This document shows positions 19,884 to 31,852 of a DNA stretch of 64,000 nucleotides, piece after piece. Positions within the stretch are counted from its first letter, which is position 1. Each line of letters starts with the position of its first letter. Origin of the DNA: Aphelidium insulamus (Eukaryota; Aphelidiomycota; Aphelidea; Aphelidiaceae); the NCBI GenBank assembly GCA_036784855.1, contig JAZDSV010000021.1, positions 154,001-218,000 on the forward strand, read 5' to 3'. A program made the translations under genes and the position numbers. The notes below the pieces were generated by a model, which was given only the letters and a program-made list of their open reading frames with translations, made no database searches and was not told where the DNA came from.

Positions 19884-20917
19884 TTACAGCGCACCAAGTG
19901 TGCACAGGTCGCCGTTGCCGTATATGTGCACCGTGCTTGTGGTGGGGCAACTGTCTTCGGGGCGCAGGCGCAGAAACTTGTGCACATCCACCGCTGCGTT
20001 GGCATCCAGGACTGCCCGCTTCTTGACGTCCAGCTCTGCGCCGTCAGTGCCGCTCTGGAATGCCACTGCAGCCTTAATAATTATATATACATCAGTTGTG
20101 TATAATATTAACGAAACCTGCACTTGCCATGGCACGAGCAACTTCGGCGACGTGAACCCCGGCTGACGTCGGCGCCATCCACTTGACCGCGTGTACCAGC
20201 GGTTCAAGCAGTGCTTCCACGGGACGCCGACCGGGCCGTCCCAACAGCATTCCCGGCCGGAGAATGTTTACGGTATCGAAGCCAAGCCGCACCACGTCCT
20301 CCTCCAGCCGGCCCTTTGTCTGCGGGTAGAGGAGCCAGGAGCGCGCATCACTGTTCATGGATGTGACCAGGTGAAAGTGTTGCTGATGTTGTTGCGCGCC
20401 TACGCAGTGCCGGCGAAAGTACTGCGCCCACTTGATCGCGAACCCGTAGTCGATGCGGACAAACTCGGCCTGACAACGAAGTCCGGGTCAGCAAGAGCAG
20501 AGTGAACATTGTCATGTCTGTACTTGCCGCAGAGCCGGCAGCCGACCGGGTGGTGCCGTGACAGCAAAAGAAGTGGCTGGCACAGTGTGAACAGGTGCAA
20601 TGCGGATACGTACCACACCATACCCTACCTGCAGGACGCAATGGCATCGTCGACGGGAAGCGACTCGTCCGGCTTCTCAAAGTCGGCAATGACTGCCACG
20701 CGCTGCAACCATGGTTAGCATCGCAGTGAGTGCCTCACGCACACGCCATACTTGCCACTTTGCGTGTCACGGCATCTCCGCCGGCCATCAGCTCCGACAA
20801 GCTGTCGGGCCGGCGCACCAATGCCACTATCGAGACGACGTGCGGGCATGCCACCAGCTGGCGCATCAGATGCTGCCCCACCGCACCCGTGGCGCCCATG
20901 ACAATGCACCGGGCCAT
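19884..20917 (-). CDS. TIP30/Fmp52-like NAD(P)-binding short-chain reductase
   Basis: Starts at ATG 20917 with MARCIVMGATGAVGQHL, a Rossmann GATGAVG dinucleotide-binding loop. Middle exons read VAVIADFEKPDESLP (about 20660) and SARSWLLYP-type sequence NSDARSWLLYPQTKG (about 20340), where Tyr and Lys form the YxxxK catalytic pair. NILRPGMLLGRPGRRP and ALLEPL then follow. The final exon after an intron at about 20070-20125 adds a C-terminal segment ending HIYGNGDLCTLGAL. The layout is that of HTATIP2/TIP30 and yeast Fmp52. The exact substrate is unknown in most members. At least three introns are implied by frame changes; exact borders near 20500-20600 are uncertain. Confidence 0.8.
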
Positions 20918-21064
20918 TCCCGATGCTGTGCAGTGTGTAAATACTATCAGACTGCAGTTTATCTGATTTATACATATATGATTTATATATATATGAACTT
21001 CAAGCCAGCCATAAAAATACGTTGATGTCGATTCTACGGCGGCATCTGCCCGCGGGGAAAGTAG

Positions 21065-22199
21065 AAAACCGATAATTTTTTCGTGACCTTCAAACTTCTG
21101 GGCTGCAGTCCGATGAAGTACAGTTCTGCCGCGGTGATCCTTTTTTTCAAGATCGGCACCACTGGCGACAAGCAGCTACACAGTTGCTAGGTGTCCATTT
21201 TCTGCCGCCAACATCAGCGCTGTGCTTCCGTCAGTTGGGTTTTGCACATTTACTACATCGGGATCGGCATCGAGTATTGCTGCAACTGAATTGGAGGAAC
21301 CCGACGATGAAGCAAGGTGTAAATATTCCACCAACTTCTCTCGCTGCAATAGTAGAAAGGCGCGGCCTACTTTGGCTGCACGTTCGAGCTGATTCGCAAC
21401 CATAATTTCACTCCAAGACAGATTCATAACATCTTTTGGGAGCAAAGAATCCGCCAGTACCTTGGCCACTACACCTCGCCGGTGGTCCACAGCTTTCTTG
21501 AGCAATTTTATAATTGTCCCACGTTGCTTTGGCGACATCGGCTTTGGTGTACTTGAGATAAAACCAATGATGGGCCAAAGCGCGCCATATTCCGCAGAGA
21601 GCTCCAAAGACCGATCTGTTGCTGGGAACAATAAGCCGTGATTAAGCATCAAACGAATAATGGGATGGTACGTTTCCCTCTTGTTAAAAAGCCAGATGTA
21701 ATCTGCTGGCATATACGTGATACCTTCAAACGCGATTTCCTTTTCTTTCTGACTGGCATCGAGGTGAAAAATAGAGGCTACCAAGGATGTGAAACCCAAA
21801 TCCATTGCAATATGCAACACGGACCCTTCTTTATGCACGGGCTCGTCAAGAAGAAATTTGAACCGCTCAAGCATATAAAAGGCACACTCGGAATTTCCTT
21901 CTCGAAGCGCGCCATAAAGAATTGATTTAAGTAGGGTCGGGATTAAAGAAGACATATTTCAGACTATCCTTGATCATATCGCACGAGCTGAACGCCAAAA
22001 CTTTGTCGATGATAGCGGAACTATCCATCAGCTGACGATCAAAAACATCTCGATCAACCTCAGAAGTGGGCAACGTGTGGGGCGTCCTCGCAAGCTCTAC
22101 AGCCGAAAGTGCGGCAAGAGAGAGCACATGATTATTGCCCAAGGCCATCACGCCCACAGTGGCAAATAAATTGAGAAGCGCGGTGCTGGCAAGAATCAT
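21065..22199 (-). pseudogene. Ankyrin-repeat gene copy 1, broken
   Basis: This is a paralogue of the intact gene at 29969-31852. The N-terminus MILASTALLNLFATVGVMAL and the FSSCDMIKDSLK block align with the intact copy, but the frame ends after FNPDP at 21927. Homology resumes in another frame (LREGNSECAFYMLERF). Near 21167-21178 an in-frame TAG (after ENGHLATV) replaces the Glu codon of the intact copy. Homologous sequence (LLVASGADLEKKDHRGRT) continues beyond it. One indel and one nonsense change therefore separate it from a working gene, and the 3' part is missing. It is divergent to the intact DIS3L2. Confidence 0.82.
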
Positions 22200-22489
22200 T
22201 TTGAGTCACAGTGAAATGATGCGAAGCGCGCAGCGATCGCCTGTATCTCGCCACGGCTGATTGGCTGTGAGCGTAAACGATCGCCGCCATTTGATTGATT
22301 AAACGATTGCCTTTGCAATCATTTGTGAGCAGGTCACATATTATCAGTAAATGTGTGCGGGATATAAGCTGACTTTAAGACTGATTATATGCATATCAAT
22401 GCATATTCAAGTAATTCAGTTGCATATTCAACTTGCAGATTAAATCACAGTCAGTCTGATTTCACAGCCGTGAACCAAGTCTATGCACC

Positions 22490-23042
22490 ATGGCACGGCA
22501 TCAATAATGGACACAAATTCTAGCAAACTACATATGTAGTCGGGCGATAATAGAGACGATTCCTCTCTGAAAGCATTCATCAGACTTCAAGTGTTGATTT
22601 AACAGCACATCAACAATGCAAAGCAGCCAACATACAGCATCAATAATGGACACAAATTCTAGCAAACTACATATGTATTTGGGCGATAATAAGATGATTC
22701 CTCTCTGAAAGCAGTCATCAGACTTCAAGTGTTGATTTAACAGCACATCAACAATGCAAAGCAGCCAACATACAGCATCAATAATGGACACAAATTCTAG
22801 CAAACTATATATGTATTTGGGCGATAATAAGATGATTCCTCTCTGAAAGCAGTCATCAGACTACGAGTGTTTATTTAACAGCACATCAACAATGCAAAGC
22901 AGCCAACATACAGCATCAATAATGGACACAAATTCTAGCAAACTATATATGTATTTGGGCGATAATAGAGACGATTCCTCTTTGAAAGCAGTCATCAGAC
23001 TTCAAGTGTTTATTTAACAGCACATCAACAATGCAAAGCAGC
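22490..23042 (+). repeat. 138-bp tandem repeat, four copies, running into the DIS3L2 start codon
   Basis: The unit recurs at 138-139 bp spacing: the marker CAATGCAAAGCAGC begins at 22614, 22752, 22890 and 23029. Copies differ at few positions (for example CATCAGACTTCAAGTGT against CTACGAGTGT). Each unit contains an ATG in the same context as the DIS3L2 start, and the last unit merges into that gene's first codons (MQSS). The remaining 22200-22490 is the upstream region shared with the intact ankyrin copy. Confidence 0.88.
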
Positions 23043-26000
23043 GAAACAGCGCGCGGACGAGGACGCGGACGTGGCCGGGGTCGTGGGCAGCCCTGGCGTG
23101 GCCCTACGCACGGTGGACACGGTGCTGTGACACATGCTTCAGGTGATGGTGCTGGCCCCGGTGCCACGTTAGACTTTGCCAATGGTTACGAGGCGGCGAG
23201 TCGCGGTGGCCGGGGTCGGGGTCGAGGTCGCGGCGCTGTACATGTATGTATGCCATGTTCTGCCGTAACTTCCGTGACTACATACTGACCATGATGTACA
23301 GCCGCACCATAACTTCCAGGCAATGCCGCCGCCACCATCGCTCTATTCTGGTGGTGGGAAGCGACAACCGCGCCGGCCTTCTGCCGACAATGGCCATGCA
23401 GCCACTTCACAGGTCTTTCTGCCCCGAATGGCAATGTCGCCAGCGCATCGAGTGGCGGTCGAGCTTGTATTTCCTTGGCTGGAAGATTTGGCCCTGACTG
23501 ACCGGGACTTGACGGCGGAGGAACTCGCCGACGTTGGCCAGCAGGCGGAGTCGGCTCCAGCCACCACATGTCGGTCACACAGCGGCGACGGCATACAGCG
23601 GCCGGCAGTGACTACTACAAGTAGCCGGCCTAAACAGCATACTGACAAGAAGGAGCCGCCTTCGTGGCGCCAGGGACCGCGTCGAGAGCAGCCGGTCACC
23701 AGACCCAGCCGCCAGCGACCCGGACAGCGCGTATGGTACGATGATCACTGGAGTGCGCAGCAGGTACGACAAGCTCTGCAAACCAGTGCTGCAACCGTGG
23801 CACACGGATCGCTCCGCATGGCCAAGAACCGGCGCCTGGCGTTCGTGACTGTGGACGGGTTCGCACGTGACATTGTCATTGTGGGCAGTCGGGACAGGAA
23901 CCGCGCGCTGCATGGCGACCAGGTCGTGGTCAAGGTAGTTGGTGAGCTGCCGTACGGGCAGCTGGCCGATGAGCGGTGTGGCAGTGACCTGGTGGCCGCC
24001 AAGCTAAAAGACACGCCAAACACATTCAGCTTCCTGGACAATAGTGCAATTGGCAAGGACCCGGTGTCATTAGAGAAGCTGGAGACTGACGGCAATATTT
24101 CCGAGGACAATAACCTTAGTCTCCCAGCCGTGGATGGTGCGATGATCGTGGCCGATATGGACGACCTGGAAGACGATGATGACAATGAAGTGCGACCCAT
24201 TGGAATGGTGGTTGCTATTCCGCAGCGGCGTCCGGGCACTACTTATGCTGGCCGTGTAATGCCGTCGTTCTGGCGACCGGGAATGTCCGATGATGAGTTC
24301 AAGGAGTTGTTGCCAGCTAATGGTGATGTGGATGACGATCTTGGCGCTGGCAGCAGCGATAGTGATGTGGAAATTCTGGACGCTAAGAGTCCAGTCAGCA
24401 ATGCAGTTGAAATTGAGACTTTCAACGTGCCTGAATTATCAACTTCTGTTAGCGTTGCCGAAAATGGAACTGTTGGAAATGCGGTAGAAACAAATCTCGC
24501 TCCAGCATCGGAGACGTCAACAATCCTAAAACACCCTACCCCAAAAGTTAAAGCTCAACCGGCAACAAGTAAAAAGCTCAAGGACGCAAAAAAGATGCCC
24601 AAGAACGTATATTTCCGACCACATGACAGCCGGGCACCGCTTCTACTGGTTGCGCGCAGTGATCTGCCGGAAGACTTGGACGAGAAGTACGAGGAAAAAT
24701 ATAGTGACAAGATATTTCTGGTGTCCATGCAGCGATGGCCCACCACATCCATGGTCCCGTACGGCACTCTGGACCGTCTTGTTGGCCAGGCCGGCGAGAT
24801 TGCCGCCGAGACAGAGGCCATCTTGGAGGAGAACTGCGTGCGGACTGAGCCTTTCAGCGCAGAAATAGTCAACTCCCTGCCCACCGAGCGGCCATGGACT
24901 ATTCCCGCGGAGGAGGTGGCTCGGCGCAAAGATCTGCGCCACACTCGAATATTCACAATTGACCCGGAAACTGCGCGAGATTTGGACGATGCAGTGTCGT
25001 GTCGTCGCCTTCCCGATGGCAACCTGCTTGTCGGCGTGCACATTGCCGACGTAAGCCACTTTGTGCGGCCTCGCACTGCGCTGGACCGCGAGGCGCAACA
25101 ACGATCCACCACCACGTACCTGGTGCAAAAGGCAGTGCCGATGCTGCCGTCTGTCCTCTGCGAAGACCTGTGCAGTCTGAATCCGGGCGTGGACCGGCTG
25201 GCGTTCAGCGTGGAGTGGACAATGTCGGCGGATGATGCGCGGGTGCTGGACACGTGGTTTGGCCGCACGGTGATCCGGTCGTGTGTCAAGATGAGCTACG
25301 AGAATGCTCAGGCGCTCATTGACGGCCGCGAGTGGGACGATGCGGTGGGTCGGCCGCTCTGCGACGGCACTCTGGGCACCGTACACACCACCGATCAAGT
25401 CATTGAAGATGTCAAGACCTTTCACCGGCTCTCGCAGATCATGCGCAAGCGTAAGCATATATTTACCGTTAAAGTTTCAACAAAATTACCTTTGCCATAG
25501 GCCGCTTTGACTCTGGGGCGCTCACCATCAACCAGCCCAAGCTTGCATTCCGATTGAATGCGGACGGCCAGCCGTCGCAGTGTCAAGTGTACGAAATCAA
25601 GGACAGTAACAAGCTCATTGAGGAGTTTATGCTGCTTGCCAACATGTCGGTGGCGGAGAAGATTAGCGAGCACTTTCCTGGAGACGCGCTACTCCGCTGT
25701 CACCCTCCGCCCACCACAAAGCCCATGAAGGCTTTCATGGAGTACACTGCGCGAATGGGCTTTCAGCTGGATGGGTAAGAAATGTTACTGTTCATTACGA
25801 ATACTAATATCTGTGAATCAGGGCATCGGCAGGAGCACTGCAACGCTCCATTCAAGCTGTGCCGGGAGATGAAGCACGGCAGATTCTCCAACTGCTGGCC
25901 ATCAAGCCAATGAAGCGCGCACAATACTTTTGCACCGGCCAGTTCGAGGAGACAACAGGCAAGTGGGCACACTATGCACTCAATGTGGCCAAGTACACGC

Positions 26001-26767
26001 ACTTTACGTCACCGATTCGACGGTACGCGGACGTGCTAGTGCACCGCGTGTTGCAAGCCTGTCTCGACCGCTCCACTAAGCCGATACTGCGCCGCGCCGA
26101 CATGGTCAAATTCGCCGCGCACTGCAATCTGAAGAAGGAGGATGCACGCGCCGCGCAGGACTCGAGCGCAAAGCTGTTTCTGTGCGTGTACCTGCTACAG
26201 CTGCAGGAGCAGCTAGGTGACGGCAGTGTCATTGTGGTGGACGGCGTGGTGATGGATGTGGCGGAGCGTAGTGTGGATGTGTACATTGGACGGTACGCAC
26301 TGGACCGCCGTGTGATGCTGGCGGATAGTGGAGTAGTTGCCGCACACATTCCCACCAAGCGCACGCATCTGACACTCGAGTGGCCGGAACAGTGCCCAGC
26401 GGAGATGCCACCGCTGGCCCGTGACAAGTCGAGTGAAGAAGCAGAGGCAGCTGCTGATGACCACCTGGATGGCGCCCAAGTCGCCGAACGGGACGCCGAT
26501 GGATGCCGCATAGTGCGGTTCAGAGGCACAAGTCAAGATGGAGGCAAGGCGGCACCCACCAAGTCGCAGACTGTGCGCATGCAGATGCACGTCAAGCTGC
26601 GACTATGTGTCCAGCGCCGCTCTCCGATGGACGTCAAGGCCTATCTGTTGCATCCAGACTGTGCAGTGCCAATTACACCGCAGCAGGCACTAGTCGGCGC
26701 GCAAACCGAGGATCAGCCCGTCATTGTCTGCGATGCCGGCGACATGGACACTGTTTTGGTGGATTAG
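23031..26767 (+). CDS. DIS3L2: DIS3L2/RNase II-type 3'-5' exoribonuclease
   Basis: Four exons: 23031-23243, 23302-25450, 25501-25774 and 25822-26767; all junctions keep frame and give 1193 residues. The N-terminus is RG-rich (GRGRGRGRGRG twice within 70 residues). Cold-shock domains follow (RLAFVTVDGFARDIVIVG, NRALHGDQVVVKV), with a long acidic insert (about residues 340-500). The RNB domain begins RIFTIDPETARDLDDAV (about 620-640) with the catalytic Asp cluster and continues HIADVSHFV, NPGVDRLAFSVEW and HFTSPIRRYADVLVHR. No PIN domain is present, which fits DIS3L2/Ssd1 rather than DIS3. DIS3L2 degrades uridylated RNA in the cytoplasm. The start codon lies in the last unit of the 138-bp repeat. 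Confidence 0.92.
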
Positions 26768-27128
26768 TCCAATGTGTCCATATATCCTCCATATCCATAC
26801 AATAAAGTAACGTGAGTGTGTCACAGTTTGTTACTTTGCCCATTTGTTATTTTATAATCGCAGCCTCTGTCTCTTTAATCTCTCTGTTTCTTTCTCTCTC
26901 TGTTTCTCTTTTGTCTGTTTCTCTCTCTGTCTGTCTCTGTCGCTCAATGTCTTTTACTATCTCTTTTGTCTCTCTCAATGTCTGTTTCTCTCTCTGTTTC
27001 TTTCTCACTCTCTCTGTCTCTCTCTTTTGTCTGTCTCTCTCTCTTTTGTCTGTCTCTCTCTCTGTTTGTCTGTCTCTCTTTGTCTCTAACTGTCAATTAA
27101 CTATAATCAATACCATATATTCTCTGCT
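26768..27128. repeat. Intergenic polypyrimidine (TCTCTG/TTTCTC)n repeat
   Basis: 361 bp between the convergent 3' ends of DIS3L2 and SF3B4. Most of 26865-27090 is a degenerate T/C-rich simple repeat with interspersed G. A possible polyadenylation signal AATAAA lies near 26801 for DIS3L2. Confidence 0.7.
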
Positions 27129-27993
27129 TTACTGCTGTTGCATAAATGGCGGCAGCGTTGGTTGCTGCTGCGGGGGAGGCGGCATGTAGCCAGGCATTAC
27201 TGGCATGGCTACGGCGGCGGCAGGTGGCGGCATGTAGGGCGGTGCACCAGCAGGCGGCATACCCATTATCGGCGGCATGCTGCCCGGCGGTCCCTGAGTG
27301 TTCATTGCAGCCAGCTGCTTCTGCCGCAGCTCCATGTCCATCTTCTTGGCCTGCGCGGCCAGCAACCGTTCCGCCGCCGACCCGTGCCGCTCGCCCAGCC
27401 CGTCCTTCTTGAACGCGTACGATACCTGGATCTGGCGGTTGCACAGGAACTGCCCATTCATGCCCTCGATGGCGGCGTCGGCAGCCTCGAACGTGCCGTA
27501 CTTTATGAATGCAAATCCCTTGGACATGCCGGTGTCGGGGTCGCGGCCCACCTTGGGCGTGGATATCAGTACGCCGAACGCGGAGAACGTGTCCTGCAGC
27601 ATCTGCTCGTCGGCCTCGGGCGCCAGGTTGCCCACAAAGATGGACGCACCCACGTCCATGTTCTTCTTGTCGGCGGCGGCCTTGTTGACGCGCAGCGGCC
27701 GTCCGTGCAGCTTGATCATGTTCATGATGCGCACGGCATAGTCGGCGTCCTCCTCCGACATGAACTCGACAAAGCCAAAGCCTGCGAGTATGCGCACGTG
27801 AGCCAAAGAGTAGGCATACACACACACAGAGAGACAGACCTTGGTGCGTCTGACTGACGCGGTCCTTGGGTATGAATACATTGACCACGGGGCCCACCTG
27901 GACAAACAGCTCCCACAGCAGCGGTTCTTGCACGCGCTCATCCAGATTGCCCGCGTAGATTGTGGCGTCTTGGTTGCGCTGCGGTTGCGCCAT
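27129..27993 (-). CDS. SF3B4: Splicing factor 3b subunit 4 (SF3B4/SAP49/Hsh49)
   Basis: Two exons. The start at 27993 gives [23 protein letters not shown]1 has TIYAGNL (RNP2) and GFGFVEF (RNP1), split by an intron at about 27780-27843 (GTCTGT...TCGCAG). RRM2 has [12 protein letters not shown] and [14 protein letters not shown]. The linker [22 protein letters not shown] is typical of SF3B4. The C-terminus is Pro/Met/Ala-rich and ends in PPFMQQQ. SF3B4 is part of the U2 snRNP SF3b complex and contacts pre-mRNA near the branch site. All expected domains are present. It is convergent with DIS3L2. Confidence 0.95.
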
Positions 27994-28315
27994 TTGCTGC
28001 GTGATTGAGTTGGGTTGCTGTCTTTGCGGTCTGTGTATGAATGTATGTGGACGCTTCAGAGCTGTATTGTGCTTCCTGTGCACATCTGTCTAACTACACC
28101 TGTCTAACTACACAGAGTGCTGGTAGCATTTACTTCTTACAGCGGTATAATGCAGTTAGGATTGCAGTCCATATACTTTAGTATACAGATCATCCATCAT
28201 CATACTTTTAGCACTCTATGCCGTATTGCATAACTCCAAAGCAACCACAAGTTATCCACACGCTGACACGACTCAAAGCAGCGTGTATTGCGTGCGCATG
28301 CACAATGGTAGTGGC
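27994..28315. other. Intergenic between SF3B4 and RPN9
   Basis: 322 bp upstream of SF3B4 and downstream of RPN9 (both minus strand). I see no gene or clear motif. Confidence 0.5.
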
Positions 28316-29798
28316 CTATTTAACAAACAGCTCCGGTGCCACAGACTCCATCACCTGGCCAATGTGGAACACCTTGCTCTTCCATGCCGACAGACGCTCC
28401 CGCATCCCGTCAATCTGCGGTTTGTCCAGCACGCGTGGCTGCACCCAGTCCACCTGTACCACCTGTTCCACTTGGTCGATTGTGCCGCGGATCAGTCCCA
28501 GTGACAGCGCCTTCATAATCAGATGCTCGACCTTGACAAAATCAGATCTATAGTTTAAAACTATTAAAATCTTATAATACCTCATCGGCTGGCAGACGAG
28601 TCTCCTGACCCACTACGGCCAGTGCAATGCGCCTGTTGTCACCTGGCCGCTTAAAGACCAGTTCCACCAGCGCCATCAAGCACAGCTTTTGTCGCAAAAA
28701 GTTGGCATTCACTTGCAGCAGTGGCTATCGATGGCTTTTAAGCATACAGCAAGTGCAATAATATGGCAACAAACCAGCTTGCTAAACTGCAGTGACAAGA
28801 CGTCAAACTTTGCAATTTCACCCGCATTGAAGGTGGTGACCATGTTGGCCATCCACTCGTGCTGTGTGCCCTTGAGTGACCCGAGAATGGGGTGCATGAG
28901 CTAGCATAGTTAGTTCAATGTCCACCACCATCTCTTAATCGTACCAGCTCGCCAAAGTTGTAGATGCTGTCGCCGAGCAGCGCAGCAATACACAGGTCGT
29001 AGGCACGTTCGGTGCGCTCAGTCTGTGACAGAGCCTGCACATCCACGCACGCCAGAAACAGCAGTGCATTCTTGTAGAACGACGCATAGTGCGCTTTTGC
29101 CTGGCAGCATTGTGAGTAACACAACATAGATATAACCAACTATGGCACACACCTTGTCGTAGTCGGCCGAGACACGGAAAAAGGCCGCGTGAACCACTGG
29201 GTCAATGGCGGTCATGGAGTCCAGCTGCGTCTCGCATTCGTCAATAATGACGCGGGTGCCAGCCATGTCATTGGCGACCAGTTTGTAGTGCGCAGTCTCC
29301 ATGCGTGCCAACACATGCGCCTCCTTACTTCCCTCGGCCTCCACTTTGGCCGCGGTCTTTTCCAAGAATGCAATGGCAGTATTGGTGTCTGCACAGAGCC
29401 ATTGGACTCTCTGTACGTATCTATAACTGCTGGCACGGTACATACCGGCGATCTGGCGGGCGGTGAGCAGCATCAGCTGCACAAACTCGGACGGGTTGAT
29501 ACGGCTCTCCCAGTGCACAATGAACTGCTCATAGAGCGCCAGGAGCAGCGGCTGAGCGGCCGGCTGCACCGAGAACTGCTTGAGCAGCAGTGTCAGTTGG
29601 TGCCAGAGCCTGCGAGAGTGAGTGAGTGATCGAGCATGTAGCGCATATCTTGGCGCACAGGCGCACATACTTGCGGCCATACAAGTCCTCAAACTGGGCA
29701 AAGTAGTCGTGCAGGGAGGCTGGGGCCTTGGTACGCACGGCCTTGAGCGCCTCGGCCACGTCCACTTCCATGTGCTGCTGCTGCTGTTGTTGCTGCAT
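28316..29798 (-). CDS. PSMD13: 26S proteasome regulatory subunit Rpn9/PSMD13
   Basis: Several exons. The start at 29798 gives a Gln-rich MQQQQQQQHMEVDVAEAL, then SLHDYFAQFEDLYGRK. Later exons carry LWHQLTLLLKQF, INPSEFVQLMLLTARQI, AFLEKTAAKVE, ETQLDSM, AAFFRVSADYDKV, FYKNALLFLACVDVQALS and ALLGDSIYNFGEL. The C-terminal PCI part reads IMKALSLGLIRGTIDQVEQV, then WVQPRVL, ending TAG at 28316. The match runs over the whole Rpn9 length. Rpn9 is a lid scaffold subunit. At least five introns of 45-75 nt are implied. The PAAF1-like proteasome chaperone is at the other end of the window, not adjacent. Confidence 0.9.
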
Positions 29799-29968
29799 TC
29801 CCTTTTTGCGGTTGATTAAACTAGAATACTAGAATTGAATGTATTTAAAGCGCAGAACATATTGAATTGCTAACCATGCGAAAAATGCGAGGACGAGGGC
29901 CTCCCACGCACCCTTGGTGTTCCTGACATACGATCTGAAGTGTTTACAGTGGCAAGTGATTTTTTTCA

Positions 29969-31852
29969 TTAATATATCAGGTTTGACTTCCCAGGAAGGT
30001 GAAATCTGCCATCGCTCACGATATGTTTGGCAAGCGTGATAAGCTGCGGGCTGGGTGGGACTTGTTGCAGACTATTCGAGAGCCAGTACTTTAGCTCACT
30101 CATTCGCTCGGCACACCTATTTGCCTCGTAGAAGTCACCACCAAAGTCAGGGATCTTATCAGCAGACCAACATGCCCAATACCATATAGAATAGCGATGA
30201 TTTGCCGTAAACGGAATGTCCTGAACTTCTGCCAGTGACACCAGCAGCAACCATCGACCTTCTTTAACGGCTTGATCGATAATACTATCCTCCACAGGTG
30301 TATAGTATCCATCTTGACGGTTATAGCAGAGGGAAATATCGGCATTTCTTTGCAGGAGAAACTCGGCAAATTCCAGATGCTTACTCATAATGGCCAAACA
30401 GAGTACCGTTGATGATGGTTTCGCTATAAAATCTATCGGAGTTGCAAATTCGATGAGCGACTGCACCAATTTCTTGAACTGATGATCTGATGCGACATGA
30501 AGTGGAGACAAGTGTTCATTATTCATGCTGAAATCTAGTTGCACATCATCGTTCCGTGCCCCATAGCTCAACAACAGCCTGGCAGTGTCAACTCGATTAT
30601 CTCTGGCAGCGTTTAGCAAAGTATGATCACCTATCATCCATTTTTCTGCGTTTCGGCTAATAATTGCTGGTCTCAAAATCTTTTCCAAATCGTAAGAGAC
30701 CCGTAAATCTGATCGCCAATTAGCCAAACTTGCATCGAAAAGAGCTACACTGGCACCACTTGCAAGCAAGCAAGAAACAGTATGAATTGCTGAATCACCA
30801 CCAGACACCACAGCACGGTAAAGTGCAGTCTTGCCGCTGTCATCTTTCAAATCCACCTGAGCCCCGCGATCGATAAGCAGCTCAGTAACTTCAAGGTGAC
30901 CATTCTCTGAGGCCAGCATTAACGCAGAGCTGCCGTCGTTTTTTTCATTTACCAAATCTTGATCAGCATCAAGTAAAGCCACAACTGAATCGTATGATCC
31001 AGAGAGCGATGCAAAGTGCAAGCATTCTACTAATTCTTGGCGCTCTAAGACTACAAAAGAGTGTCCATTATCGAGCTTCCGCTCCAGTTGTCCCGCAATC
31101 GCAAGTTTAGGCCAAGATAGAGACTTCAAACTAGCCGGATGCAATACATCAGCCAGCACCTTAGCCACAGCACCACGCTTGTTCTGCAAAGCGAGCTTAA
31201 GTAAGTTCATCACTTTTGAACGATCGTTTTGCCACAATAATTTCGGGAAGCTTGAGACAAATTGTTTAATGGGTTGAACGGCTCCGAATGACGCGCTCAA
31301 TTCCAATAAGCCAGGATTGACTTTTGCCAAGTAAGGTGCCTTACGATCAAGCAGCAACTCAACAATATGGTCAAGCTTCCAAAGTAGGGCATAATCCAAC
31401 GGGAATAGACCAGTGCGTAAATGAACCAGTTCCAGTTGCATCGGGTCCATTTCAATAATTGCAGCAACCACCGCTGTTGCTCCACCACTAATCGCAGAGT
31501 TAATCGCAAAAAATCCTTGCTCGTTTGGTTCGTTACGTAAGAACTCGAAGCGTCGAAGCATGGCTATTGCGCACTCCGAGTTTCCTTCATTCAACGCGAT
31601 GCGAAAAATTAAATTCAGCTCCACTTTGTGTGGTTCGGGATCGAAATCAACCATTTTGAGACTCTCCTTGATCATGTCGCACGAGCTGTATGACAAAATT
31701 TCGCCAATTGCGTCTGGTCCATTAGCCAATTGCAAGCCGCCGCTAAGCTCTAGTGAAGGATTGGTCACCAACATCGGCACTTCGCCATTACCGGAGGCCA
31801 TCGCGCCCACATTAGCGAAAGGAATAAGAAGCGCAGCGCCGACAAGAATCAT
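29969..31852 (-). CDS. Ankyrin-repeat protein with N-terminal signal-like segment (intact copy 2)
   Basis: Single exon, 627 residues. MILVGAALLIPFANVGAMAS looks like a signal peptide. A conserved SYSSCDMIKESLKM block follows. From residue about 90 there are ankyrin-like helices, clearest at DGSSALMLASENGHLEVTEL and DDSGKTALYRAVVSGGDSA (about residues 305-360), and again LSPLHVASDHQFKKLV. No enzymatic domain is visible. Secreted or membrane-associated ankyrin proteins occur as lineage-specific families in early-diverging fungi; an effector role is only a guess. A broken paralogue lies at 21065-22199 in the same orientation, and both have the same upstream sequence (GAGTCA.AGTGAAATGATG). Confidence 0.8.
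   Translation of the reverse strand: MILVGAALLIPFANVGAMASGNGEVPMLVTNPSLELSGGLQLANGPDAIGEILSYSSCDMIKESLKMVDFDPEPHKVELNLIFRIALNEGNSECAIAMLRRFEFLRNEPNEQGFFAINSAISGGATAVVAAIIEMDPMQLELVHLRTGLFPLDYALLWKLDHIVELLLDRKAPYLAKVNPGLLELSASFGAVQPIKQFVSSFPKLLWQNDRSKVMNLLKLALQNKRGAVAKVLADVLHPASLKSLSWPKLAIAGQLERKLDNGHSFVVLERQELVECLHFASLSGSYDSVVALLDADQDLVNEKNDGSSALMLASENGHLEVTELLIDRGAQVDLKDDSGKTALYRAVVSGGDSAIHTVSCLLASGASVALFDASLANWRSDLRVSYDLEKILRPAIISRNAEKWMIGDHTLLNAARDNRVDTARLLLSYGARNDDVQLDFSMNNEHLSPLHVASDHQFKKLVQSLIEFATPIDFIAKPSSTVLCLAIMSKHLEFAEFLLQRNADISLCYNRQDGYYTPVEDSIIDQAVKEGRWLLLVSLAEVQDIPFTANHRYSIWYWACWSADKIPDFGGDFYEANRCAERMSELKYWLSNSLQQVPPSPQLITLAKHIVSDGRFHLPGKSNLIY

Noticed and set aside
22490-23042. 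CRISPR-like array
   Set aside because: Units are contiguous 138-bp tandem copies without variable spacers, in a eukaryotic genome.
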